Shown here piece by piece: positions 36,122-44,411 of a stretch of 64,000 nt of DNA (positions within the stretch are counted from its first letter, which is position 1; each line of letters begins with the position of its first letter). The DNA comes from Prolixibacteraceae bacterium (GTDB taxonomy: Bacteria > Bacteroidota > Bacteroidia > Bacteroidales > Prolixibacteraceae). The DNA lies in contig JALNYZ010000016.1 in NCBI GenBank assembly GCA_023229575.1, forward strand, positions 1 to 64,000, in the 5' to 3' direction. Below the pieces are notes generated by a model. It worked only from the letters and a program-made list of their open reading frames with translations, was not told the origin of the DNA and ran no database searches. Made by a program: the position numbers and the translations under genes.

Positions 36122-37168
36122 ATGAAAGCACTGTTTCAGGCAGAAAAAGCCAAACTAATCGTTGACAGGAATCAAATGGACCGCAAATCGGATCATATCA
36201 ACCTGGCCATTCAATCGCAAACTACAGCCAACGAATTGGATAGCCGCTTTTATTATGAGCCAATGATTTCAGCATTCCCCAAAGGGGACCTGGACGAAAT
36301 TCCCTTTGCAGGAAAAACAATGAAAGTTCCAATTTGGGTATCAAGCATGACAGGGGGACATGCCCTCTCAGGTACGATCAACCGTAATCTGGCAATGGCC
36401 TGCAACGAATTCGGGATGGGTATGGGACTTGGTTCATGCAGGATGTTGCTGGAAGACGATTCCCTTTTCGACGATTTTAATATGCGTCCGATTATTGGGG
36501 ACAAATACCCGCTTTTTGCCAATTTGGGAATCGCCCAACTCGAAGATATTCTTGCAAAAAGAGAAACGGACCTCCTGCGACGCCTGGTAGACAGGTTAAA
36601 GGCGGATGGGCTGATCATTCATGTAAATCCACTTCAGGAGTGGATTCAACCGGAAGGCAATTACATTCGAATCCCTCCCATCGAAACGATTGAGAAGCTG
36701 TTGAACATAACAGATTTTCAGGTAATTGTCAAAGAAGTTGGGCAAGGATTCGGACCAAAAAGCATTCACCGGTTAATGGAACTTCCACTTACAGCCATTG
36801 AATTTGGGGCTTTCGGTGGGACAAATTTTTCGAAAGTTGAAAACAGGAGGACTTTAAGTGCAGAGACTAAAAAATATCAGCCATTTGTGAATGTTGGAGT
36901 TACTGCAAATGAAATGGTTGAGATAATAAATGAAATGGTACTTAAGGGTTATCAGCTGACCTGTAACCAGTTAATAATATCCGGGGGAATCCGCAATTAT
37001 CTTGATGGTTATTACCTGGTACAAAAATCAATCCTCCCCGCAATCTACGCTCAGGCTTCCCTTTTCCTGAAATACAGCAGGGGCCATTATTCAGAATTAC
37101 AGCAATTTATTGCAGACCAGATAGAAGGCTACAAAATGGCCGGGAGCTATCTTACGCTGAAACCATAA
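36122..37168 (+). CDS. fni: type 2 isopentenyl-diphosphate delta-isomerase
   Basis: FMN and NAD(P)H-dependent enzyme interconverting IPP and DMAPP. 348 residues. Family motifs are RKSDHINLAI near 20-29, WVSSMTGGHALS near 72-83, the HVNPLQEW metal/substrate stretch, VKEVGQGFG, and GAFGGTNFSKVEN. The late GGIRNYLDGYYL marks the FMN phosphate site. It connects the carboxylase genes to the mevalonate genes with gaps of about 20 bases on each side. Confidence 0.92.
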   Translation: MKALFQAEKAKLIVDRNQMDRKSDHINLAIQSQTTANELDSRFYYEPMISAFPKGDLDEIPFAGKTMKVPIWVSSMTGGHALSGTINRNLAMACNEFGMGMGLGSCRMLLEDDSLFDDFNMRPIIGDKYPLFANLGIAQLEDILAKRETDLLRRLVDRLKADGLIIHVNPLQEWIQPEGNYIRIPPIETIEKLLNITDFQVIVKEVGQGFGPKSIHRLMELPLTAIEFGAFGGTNFSKVENRRTLSAETKKYQPFVNVGVTANEMVEIINEMVLKGYQLTCNQLIISGGIRNYLDGYYLVQKSILPAIYAQASLFLKYSRGHYSELQQFIADQIEGYKMAGSYLTLKP

Positions 37169-37190
37169 AACGAAAATAACAGCCTTTAAA

Positions 37191-38501
37191 ATGACGATTC
37201 AATTTGCAGGTTTTTCAAAGCTCGACCGCTTACAGCGGATAAACTACATCGTAGAAAATAGGTCATTATCAACAGACGAGAGGGAAAGTTTTGATGATTA
37301 TTGTGCTCCGGATTCAGCGCAACAGGTGTTGTTCAACGATATGATTGAAAATTATATCGGAAACTTTCCTGTTCCAATGGGAATAGTGCCACATATTTTG
37401 ATCAACGGTGAATCATTGATGGTCCCTTTCGTTACAGAAGAGAGCTCGGTGGTTGCTTCCGCCGCCAAAGCAGCAAAATATTGGATCACGAGGGGAGGTT
37501 TCAAGGCAGTGGTTACTTCAATGACCAAAAAAGGTCAGGTACATTTCACCTGGAATGGTGATTCTGACATAATCTCAAATATATTTCCTGAAATCCGGCA
37601 AAGAATATTCCAGTCCACCAACAAATTGACCAGAAAAATGAGACAAAGGGGAGGTGGGATCACAGAGATTCAACTTTTGAACAAAACCGCTGAGCTTCCG
37701 GATTATTACCAGATAGATGTTTCGTTCGAAACTGCCGACGCCATGGGGGCCAATTTTATCAACAGCTGCCTGGAATCCATTGCTTCTGTTCTACCTAATA
37801 TTCCAGAACTGAATTTCGGTAATCATCAAGTCGGGATCATTATGTCTATACTCTCAAATTATACGCCCGATTGCATTGTCAGATGCTATGTTGAATGCCC
37901 GGTCAAGAACCTTACTGACTGGAACAAAGAGTTGAAAGGTTATGCCTTCGCTGCAAAATTCAAACTAGCCGTTGACATCGCCAATCTGGATATTTCGAGG
38001 GCTGTAACCCACAACAAAGGGATTATGAATGGTGTAGACGCAGTGCTTATGGCAACGGGAAACGATTCAAGGGCGACGGCTGCCTCTGTGCATGCCTATG
38101 CTTCCAGGGAAGGAAGATACAAAGGGTTGAGTACGGTCCGGGTTACAGACGAAATGTTCAGGTATGAACTTGAACTTCCATTGGCAATTGGGAGTGTTGG
38201 AGGAATTTCTAAAATTCATCCGGTCGTGCAACAAACCATGGCCATCATGAACTATCCTGATGCAGGAAAGCTGATGATGATTGCTGCTGCATCCGGTCTT
38301 GCCAATAATTTTGCGGCCATTGCATCCCTGATAACATCCGGAATACAGGCAGGGCACATGAAAATGCACCTGTCCAATATTCTCAACCAACTTCAAGTCA
38401 ATCGCCTTGATCGGGAAAGAGCGATCAACCGGTTTAATGGATCACATGTAAGCTATGCTGAAGTAGAAGATTACATCTGTCAATTAAAAGGAGAACAATG
38501 A
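37191..38501 (+). CDS. mvaA: hydroxymethylglutaryl-CoA reductase, class II
   Basis: Interconverts HMG-CoA and mevalonate. 436 residues, soluble, without the membrane anchor of eukaryotic enzymes. Seen motifs: VPFVTEESSVVASAAKAAKYW (catalytic glutamate region), SFETADAMGANFIN, VTHNKGIMNGVDAV, and the late AGHMKMHLSN with the catalytic histidine. Class II enzymes can run either way, but the kinases and decarboxylase beside it point to mevalonate synthesis. The stop overlaps the next start (ATGA). Confidence 0.94.
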   Translation: MTIQFAGFSKLDRLQRINYIVENRSLSTDERESFDDYCAPDSAQQVLFNDMIENYIGNFPVPMGIVPHILINGESLMVPFVTEESSVVASAAKAAKYWITRGGFKAVVTSMTKKGQVHFTWNGDSDIISNIFPEIRQRIFQSTNKLTRKMRQRGGGITEIQLLNKTAELPDYYQIDVSFETADAMGANFINSCLESIASVLPNIPELNFGNHQVGIIMSILSNYTPDCIVRCYVECPVKNLTDWNKELKGYAFAAKFKLAVDIANLDISRAVTHNKGIMNGVDAVLMATGNDSRATAASVHAYASREGRYKGLSTVRVTDEMFRYELELPLAIGSVGGISKIHPVVQQTMAIMNYPDAGKLMMIAAASGLANNFAAIASLITSGIQAGHMKMHLSNILNQLQVNRLDRERAINRFNGSHVSYAEVEDYICQLKGEQ

Positions 38502-39430
38502 ATACTATCGGGGAAAAAAGATTCGCATCCCATGCCAAACTCATGATTTCAGGCGAATATCTCGTATTGAAGGGTGCCTTAGCCTTGGCTTTGCCCCTGA
38601 AATATGGCCAGTCACTGACAGTGGAAGCAAAAGAGGGTAAGTCTGTTATCCAATGGAGATCATTAATCAACAACCTCCCCTGGTTTTCAACTACAATACT
38701 GCTACCCGACCTCCGGGTACTGGATACCAATTCCCCCGGGATTTCTGCCACCCTGTGCACCATCCTGTCACGAGCCAAATCCCTTCAACCCAATTTCATC
38801 GATTCTACGAAAGAGTACCATGTAATTTCATCTATGGATTTCCTTCCCGAATGGGGCTTCGGATCAAGCAGCTCCCTGATCTCAAATGTAGCGGACTGGG
38901 CTGAATGCGATCCGTTTGAATTGAACAGGTTGATATTCAATGGTTCAGGCTACGATATCGCATGTGCCAGATCAACCTCCCCAATTATTTATAAGATCAG
39001 CAACGGTCAACCCTCTTACAAACGAGCTAATTTTCAACCCTCATTTGGTCAGCAACTGTATTTTGTCTACCTGAACCGGAAACAAAACTCTCAAAAAAGC
39101 ATCAATGGAATGGATCTATCGATGGTTTCTCAAAATGATCTGCAGGCTATTTCTGATTTGACATCTGCAATGGAAAATACACAAAGCCTGGAAAATTTTC
39201 AATGGTTATTGGATCTCCATGAGGAATATATTGGATGGATCGTCCGCAAGGAACCTGTTAAGTCACTCTATTTCGATGATTTTGAAGGGTCGTTGAAATC
39301 ACTGGGGGCCTGGGGTGGTGATTTTATTCTTGTCGCATCCGACCGCCCGGAGGAATATGTTCGCAACTATTTCTACAATAAAAACTTGCACACCATGTTT
39401 AAATACAACGAAATTATCCTGGCAAACTAA
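38498..39430 (+). CDS. GYDIA family GHMP kinase, candidate phosphomevalonate kinase
   Basis: 310-residue GHMP-superfamily kinase. N-terminus AKLMISGEYLVLKGALALAL, glycine/serine ATP loop EWGFGSSSSLISNVA near 125-139, and the NGSGYDIACARS block that names the family. It overlaps mvaA by 4 bases and precedes mvaD. The mevalonate route needs a phosphomevalonate kinase and no classical one is present, so this gene is the natural candidate. The C-terminal motif GAWGGDFILVAS replaces the usual GSGxGG kinase motif 3. Confidence 0.82.
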   Translation: MNTIGEKRFASHAKLMISGEYLVLKGALALALPLKYGQSLTVEAKEGKSVIQWRSLINNLPWFSTTILLPDLRVLDTNSPGISATLCTILSRAKSLQPNFIDSTKEYHVISSMDFLPEWGFGSSSSLISNVADWAECDPFELNRLIFNGSGYDIACARSTSPIIYKISNGQPSYKRANFQPSFGQQLYFVYLNRKQNSQKSINGMDLSMVSQNDLQAISDLTSAMENTQSLENFQWLLDLHEEYIGWIVRKEPVKSLYFDDFEGSLKSLGAWGGDFILVASDRPEEYVRNYFYNKNLHTMFKYNEIILAN

Positions 39431-39486
39431 ATTAACCAATCGGTACTTGACGGCAGCTGAAAATAGATAGAATTACAATTTAGGAG

Positions 39487-40563
39487 ATGGTACAAATGGA
39501 TGAAAAGAGTATTAAAATAGGTTGGAGGGCTCCTTCCAATATAGCCCTGATAAAATATTGGGGCAAAAGGGCCAATCAGCTTCCTGAAAACGGATCTTTG
39601 AGTATAACCCTGGAGAACTCATCCACAACAACCTACTTATCAATCCGGAAAAAAGAGAAAGCGGATGGTGAAATAGGCATGAAATACTATTTTCATGGCG
39701 TTCAAAATCAAAAGTTCGGGAAAAAAATAGACCAACTTCTCAATCTTTTGCAGTCAGAAATGCCATTCCTTTATGATTACAAATTGGTCTTTCACAGTGA
39801 GAATAATTTTCCTCACAGCGCGGGCATTGCCTCCTCCGCCTCTTCAATGGCTGCTGTGGCGCTCTGTCTGGTCAGTATGGAACAAATTGTTACCAGGAGA
39901 AAGCTGGTTAAAGCGGAATTCTTCCAAAGGGCATCAGTCATTGCCCGACTGGGTTCCGGAAGCGCATCTCGGTCCATATTTGGAGGGATCGTTACCTGGG
40001 GCACAATAGCCTCCATTGAAGGATCATCCGATCTTTATGCTACGCCATTCCCCTTACACGAGCTCAGCAGACTAAAGCATGCCGGAGATATTATCCTGAT
40101 TGTAAACGCCAGGGAAAAAAAGGTATCCAGTAGTTTAGGGCACGCAATGATGGCAGCCCATCCCTACCGGGAAGGAAGGAAAAACCAGGCCAACAGCAAT
40201 TTAAACGAATTAACAAAAGCAATTTCTGAAGATAATTATCATCTGATTGCAAAAATAGCGGAAAATGAAGCCCTTTCATTGCATGCATTGTTGATGACCT
40301 CTTCGTCCGGAACTATCCTGCTCCAGCCAAATACGCTTCAAATCATCGAAGAGATTAAGAAGTTCAGGGAATCAACCGGACTCGACATCTTTTTCACCAT
40401 CGATGCCGGTCCAAATGTCCACCTGATCTATTTTGAAAACCAGCGGGAGATGGTGCATCAGTTTGTGAGGGACAAGCTGGTCTGTTACTGCGAAAACGGA
40501 CAATGGATTGACGATAAAATCGGGTCTGGACCGAAGTTACTAACCCCTGAAATTGAATTCTGA
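39487..40563 (+). CDS. mvaD: diphosphomevalonate decarboxylase
   Basis: Makes IPP from mevalonate diphosphate with ATP. 358 residues. Signatures are APSNIALIKYWGKRANQLP, SLSITLENSSTTT, HSAGIASSASSMAAVALCL (phosphate loop) and ARLGSGSASRSIFGG. The catalytic aspartate lies in FFTIDAGPNVHLI. The start ATG at 39487 (or 39499) leaves a 56-base gap after the GYDIA kinase. Confidence 0.95.
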   Translation: MVQMDEKSIKIGWRAPSNIALIKYWGKRANQLPENGSLSITLENSSTTTYLSIRKKEKADGEIGMKYYFHGVQNQKFGKKIDQLLNLLQSEMPFLYDYKLVFHSENNFPHSAGIASSASSMAAVALCLVSMEQIVTRRKLVKAEFFQRASVIARLGSGSASRSIFGGIVTWGTIASIEGSSDLYATPFPLHELSRLKHAGDIILIVNAREKKVSSSLGHAMMAAHPYREGRKNQANSNLNELTKAISEDNYHLIAKIAENEALSLHALLMTSSSGTILLQPNTLQIIEEIKKFRESTGLDIFFTIDAGPNVHLIYFENQREMVHQFVRDKLVCYCENGQWIDDKIGSGPKLLTPEIEF

Positions 40564-40564
40564 G

Positions 40565-41470
40565 ATGCCTTTCCCTGCAAAAATTTTACTGTTTGGAGAG
40601 TATGGAATTCTGTTGAATTCAAAAGCGCTTTCTATGCCCTATCCCCGCTTTTCTGGTCGGCTCAGGCAGCAAGAATCCAGGACAGGCAACCAGGATTCCA
40701 GGGAAGAAATGTCAAATGCATCCTTACAAGGATTGCTACGCTACTTTTTATTAAACAGCGACAAATTAAGTTTTATCAGGCTTGAACAATTTCAGGAAGA
40801 GGTCAAACAGGGCATGTTCTTCGATTCTTCTATACCACAAGGTTCCGGATTGGGCAGTTCCGGCGCACTTACGGCGGCATTGTATGACAGGTATGCATTA
40901 GATAATTCAATAAATGATTATCAAAAAATCAAATCCTACCTTGCAGCAATAGAAGCATGTTTTCACGGGGTCAGCTCCGGCATAGATCCCCTTACTTCAC
41001 TGCTTAAACGGGTTTTGCTTATTGAAAACAGAAACACTACAGTTGCAAAACCGGATCTGTCGGCGTTTTTTAATAACTATTCCTTGTTCCTCATCAACAC
41101 TCATTCGAATGGAAATACCGGGAATCTGGTCGCCTATTTCATGGAGAAATACAATGAAACTGAATTTAGGGCAAGAATCGAGGCAGAATATATCCCTGTA
41201 ATTAACCAGACTATTGACGCGTTATGTACCAATGATATAGGTTCATTCCAGACACATCTTGCCGGATACTCCCAATTCCAGCTTTCCCATTTCAAAAGAA
41301 TGATTCCTGAGGGCATGGGAAAATATTTTTTCGATGGATTAGAGAGCGGGGATTTCTTCTTAAAGCTTTGTGGATCAGGAGGCGGCGGATATCTTCTCGC
41401 CATCTCCCCTAACCGGCAAAAAGCTGAAAATTACTTTAAAATGAATCATCTTGATTTTACTATCGTTTAA
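40565..41470 (+). CDS. mvk: mevalonate kinase
   Basis: GHMP kinase that phosphorylates mevalonate. The ATG at 40565, one base after the mvaD stop, gives MPFPAKILLFGEYGIL and 302 residues. The ATP loop is PQGSGLGSSGALTAALYD, the substrate aspartate lies in HGVSSGIDPLTSLL, and motif 3 is CGSGGGGYLLAI. Last gene of the mevalonate set. Confidence 0.9.
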   Translation: MPFPAKILLFGEYGILLNSKALSMPYPRFSGRLRQQESRTGNQDSREEMSNASLQGLLRYFLLNSDKLSFIRLEQFQEEVKQGMFFDSSIPQGSGLGSSGALTAALYDRYALDNSINDYQKIKSYLAAIEACFHGVSSGIDPLTSLLKRVLLIENRNTTVAKPDLSAFFNNYSLFLINTHSNGNTGNLVAYFMEKYNETEFRARIEAEYIPVINQTIDALCTNDIGSFQTHLAGYSQFQLSHFKRMIPEGMGKYFFDGLESGDFFLKLCGSGGGGYLLAISPNRQKAENYFKMNHLDFTIV

Positions 41471-41533
41471 ATGTATAGCATAATGAATTATCATTAATAA
41501 TCCATTTTTATAAACTTTAATTATTTAACCATC

Positions 41534-42472
41534 ATGCAAAATCCAAATAAATTAGTAGTTTGGCTCAATCAGATCAGGGCCAATTTCTTAGTACTTGCCG
41601 TTCTCCTTGTACTCATTGGCATTGCCCTGGCCTATAAATATCTTCCGGCAGGCCATTCCATCCGTTGGGTTGATGCGTCGCTTATCATTTTCGGGACCAT
41701 CATGGCACATGCTTCAGTCAACCTTTTCAACGAATATTCGGATCACCTGACCGGGATCGATAAAAACACGAAAAGGACCCCTTTTAGTGGAGGAAGTGGA
41801 ATGATGAACTCCGGACTTACCGAACCTTTGTCAGTATTAATTGCCGCTATAGCAACACTATTGATCGCGGGATCAATCGGCATCTACTTCGGAATTGTAG
41901 TACATTGGAGCCTGTTTGTGATCATGTTGACAGGTGCATTTTCCATCGTATATTATACCCCTTTGCTCACAAAATTAATGTTGGGAGAGCTGTTTTCAGG
42001 CTTAACTCTCGGAACATTGGTTGTTCTGGGCACATTCATCGCGCTTACTGCCACACCCGGTCAACCATTGGCAACACTGCTTCCGCAAGAGGTAATCCTG
42101 GTTTCAATTCCTCCTGGCATACTGACTGCCTTGCTTCTGTTACTCAACCAGTTTCCTGATACTGAAGCCGACAGGCAGGGTGGAAGAAAACATTTGGTAA
42201 TCAAACTAGGGTATAAAAATGCAGCTTTTGTTTATGTGGCCGGAGTTGCTGCAACTTTTCTTATCATCCTGATACTGCCGCTCGCAGGTATTTCCTCCTT
42301 TTGGCTCTATCTTGGACTGCTACCATTGCCTGTTATTATCAATGCCACAAAAACAACTTTGAAGTACTACAACAACATTGACAAACTGATTCCAGCATTG
42401 GGGGCCAACATAGTGACGGTTCTTCTAACCGATGCACTGCTGGCCCTTGCAATTTTTATTACACTTTTTTAG
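41534..42472 (+). CDS. UbiA family prenyltransferase (MenA-like)
   Basis: 312-residue membrane prenyltransferase with about eight to nine hydrophobic helices. First prenyl-diphosphate motif NEYSDHLTGID near 67-77 and second motif NQFPDTEADRQGGRKHL near 207-223, each with the aspartates that bind magnesium. The GGSGMMNSGL loop resembles MenA-type 1,4-dihydroxy-2-naphthoate prenyltransferases. It would use the prenyl diphosphates supplied by the preceding mevalonate genes. The aromatic acceptor is not provable from sequence. Confidence 0.83.
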   Translation: MQNPNKLVVWLNQIRANFLVLAVLLVLIGIALAYKYLPAGHSIRWVDASLIIFGTIMAHASVNLFNEYSDHLTGIDKNTKRTPFSGGSGMMNSGLTEPLSVLIAAIATLLIAGSIGIYFGIVVHWSLFVIMLTGAFSIVYYTPLLTKLMLGELFSGLTLGTLVVLGTFIALTATPGQPLATLLPQEVILVSIPPGILTALLLLLNQFPDTEADRQGGRKHLVIKLGYKNAAFVYVAGVAATFLIILILPLAGISSFWLYLGLLPLPVIINATKTTLKYYNNIDKLIPALGANIVTVLLTDALLALAIFITLF

Positions 42473-42478
42473 TCCTTC

Positions 42479-43333
42479 ATGACCATTCCAATTCGCAGAC
42501 TTCCCAACTGGATGAAAACCCCGTTACCCTCGGGCAATGAGTATATCACCCTCAAGAACCTTGCGGCCAAACAGCAATTAAACACTATCTGTGTGAGCGG
42601 GAATTGCCCGAATAAGGCAGAATGCTGGGGTTCATCGACTGCAAGTTTCATGATCATGGGTGAGAAATGCACAAGAAATTGCAGATTCTGTGACGTTAAG
42701 AACATGATCCCTGATCCTGTCGACATGGACGAGCCATTTCGGCTCGCCGAAACCATCAAGGCATTAAAGATCAGGCATTGTGTGATTACCTCGGTTACAA
42801 GGGATGATCTGCCGGATGGAGGTGCCGATTTTTGGGCATTGACAATCAAAACAATAAAAGCGTTAAATCCAGGCATTACGATGGAAACCCTTATCCCAGA
42901 TTTCTATGCAAATTCCGAATTAATCAACAAGATTATTGTTGCCAAACCGGAAGTTATATCCCATAATATGGAAACTGTGCGGAGGCTTACCCCAAAAGTC
43001 AGGGACATAGCCAGGTATGACAGGAGCCTGAAGGTTCTGGAAATCGTAGCTGCATCCGGGATCGTTCCAAAATCAGGCCTAATGGTTGGTTTGGGAGAAA
43101 CCGAAGGGGAGGTATGTGAAACAATGGATGATCTTCTTCTCGCCGGCTGTAGGGTACTTACCATCGGACAATATCTGCAACCATCTTCGCATCACCTGCA
43201 AATGGTGGAATTTATAAAACCGGAAATATTTATCAAATACCGGGAGGCTGCACTTAAAAAAGGATTCAGGATGGTGGAAAGCAGTCCCCTTGTCCGTTCA
43301 TCCTACCATGCTGAAAAACATATTTATGCTTAA
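42479..43333 (+). CDS. lipA: lipoyl synthase
   Basis: Radical SAM enzyme inserting sulfur into octanoylated E2/H proteins. 284 residues. The auxiliary cluster motif is CVSGNCPNKAECW (C-x4-C-x5-C), the radical SAM motif is CTRNCRFC, and the C-terminal RSSYHA ends the fold. All ligands are present. It follows the prenyltransferase by 6 bases. Its place beside the leucine genes fits a need for lipoylated branched-chain 2-oxoacid dehydrogenase, which itself is not in the window. Confidence 0.95.
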   Translation: MTIPIRRLPNWMKTPLPSGNEYITLKNLAAKQQLNTICVSGNCPNKAECWGSSTASFMIMGEKCTRNCRFCDVKNMIPDPVDMDEPFRLAETIKALKIRHCVITSVTRDDLPDGGADFWALTIKTIKALNPGITMETLIPDFYANSELINKIIVAKPEVISHNMETVRRLTPKVRDIARYDRSLKVLEIVAASGIVPKSGLMVGLGETEGEVCETMDDLLLAGCRVLTIGQYLQPSSHHLQMVEFIKPEIFIKYREAALKKGFRMVESSPLVRSSYHAEKHIYA

Positions 43334-43415
43334 CATTTCAAAAATGCAACAAAATCAATTTATAGTAGCCCAATCACCCAAATTAAGGCACAAAAAAAAT
43401 TCCTATTTTTCCCGA

Positions 43416-44072
43416 ATGAAAAAGATTTCACACAGTAAGATACTGGATATTATAAATTTAACTGATTCAACCTATATTGTCAGGCTCGAAAAAAACAATT
43501 TTGAATTCAAGGCCGGCCAGTATCTCGTCCTGAACATTCCCGGTGAAAACATGGCCCGCGAATATTCAATTTACAGTGAGGAGAATGCCCCATATATCGA
43601 TTTGCTAATCAAGGAGGTTACAGATGGAAAGCTTTCAAAGGAGCTGAAATACATTAAAATTGGCACTAAAGTGGAAATTTCAGGTCCATTCGGATTTTTC
43701 ATATTGAGAGACCGTGAGTTGAACCAAAGCAACCATTATACCTTTGTGGCCACGGGTACCGGGATCTCCCCCTTTCACAGCATGGTTCTATCGAATCCGG
43801 GACTAAACTGTGAAGTTATTCACGGCATAAAGCACAACGGGGAAACTTACGAATCTGCAGACTATCCGACCGGGTGCTACAAGGCCTGTACCTCAAAGGA
43901 TCATGGAGCTAATTTCTTTGGACGCGTGACCCAATATCTAAAAGTAGGGGAAATAAGGAAAGATTCGCTCTATTACATCTGCGGAAATTCCGGGATGGTG
44001 GGTGAAGTTTCGGGATATCTAGAGCTACAGGGAGTTCCACCGGAAAATATACGAACAGAGGTGTTTTTCTAA
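43416..44072 (+). CDS. ferredoxin-NADP reductase-like flavoprotein
   Basis: FAD/NAD(P)-binding oxidoreductase of 218 residues. The start at 43416 (MKKISHSKILDIINLT) is chosen because the 42 residues upstream overlap lipA and have no family match. FAD motif AREYSIYSEE near 47-56, nucleotide motif FVATGTGISPFHSMV near 110-124, and C-terminal YYICGNSGMVGEV. Electron donor or acceptor unknown; it may reduce a ferredoxin for radical SAM or other enzymes. Confidence 0.85.
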   Translation: MKKISHSKILDIINLTDSTYIVRLEKNNFEFKAGQYLVLNIPGENMAREYSIYSEENAPYIDLLIKEVTDGKLSKELKYIKIGTKVEISGPFGFFILRDRELNQSNHYTFVATGTGISPFHSMVLSNPGLNCEVIHGIKHNGETYESADYPTGCYKACTSKDHGANFFGRVTQYLKVGEIRKDSLYYICGNSGMVGEVSGYLELQGVPPENIRTEVFF

Positions 44073-44077
44073 TCCTT

Positions 44078-44296
44078 ATGGCATACCCGATACTTTCAAA
44101 ATATGAACCCAAAGTATGTGAGCGTTGCAATAAAAACCACATTTGCACCGGAACATCTAACTGTCAATGCTTTGAGGTAGAGATAACAGACAAATTACTG
44201 GATTACCTTGCAAGTCAATATGAGGATTGCCTATGCAGGGAATGTCTGAAAGAGCTGAGATCCATGAGTCGGAAAAACGAACATTCAATTCAGTGA
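44078..44296 (+). CDS. cysteine-rich CWC-type small protein
   Basis: 72 residues with the cysteine pattern CERCNKNHICTGTSNCQCFE followed by YEDCLCRECL, matching the CWC cysteine-rich family (here CQC instead of CWC). Seven or eight cysteines suggest a small zinc or iron-sulfur fold. It starts 5 bases after the flavoprotein gene and is probably cotranscribed. Function unknown. Confidence 0.78.
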   Translation: MAYPILSKYEPKVCERCNKNHICTGTSNCQCFEVEITDKLLDYLASQYEDCLCRECLKELRSMSRKNEHSIQ

Positions 44297-44313
44297 ATAC
44301 TGGTCGAAAAACG

Positions 44314-44347
44314 GCTTTTTACTGATATTATTTAGCTTTTTACTGAT
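44314..44347 (+). promoter_or_regulatory. 13-bp direct repeat, candidate LytTR operator
   Basis: GCTTTTTACTGAT occurs at 44314-44326 and again at 44335-44347, identical and exactly 21 bp apart (two helical turns). It lies 65 bases before a LytS-type kinase gene whose partner regulator has a LytTR DNA-binding domain; LytTR proteins bind paired direct repeats of about this spacing. Autoregulation is inferred. Confidence 0.6.
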
Positions 44348-44411
44348 TATTGACAATTCCTATCTGCTGAACGTTATCTTTGATTGAATACTTGGATGGA
44401 TTCATAATGAG

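Noticed and set aside
43290..43415. N-terminal extension of the flavoprotein overlapping lipA
   Set aside because: The residues do not match the family, and the ATG at 43416 starts exactly at the conserved domain.
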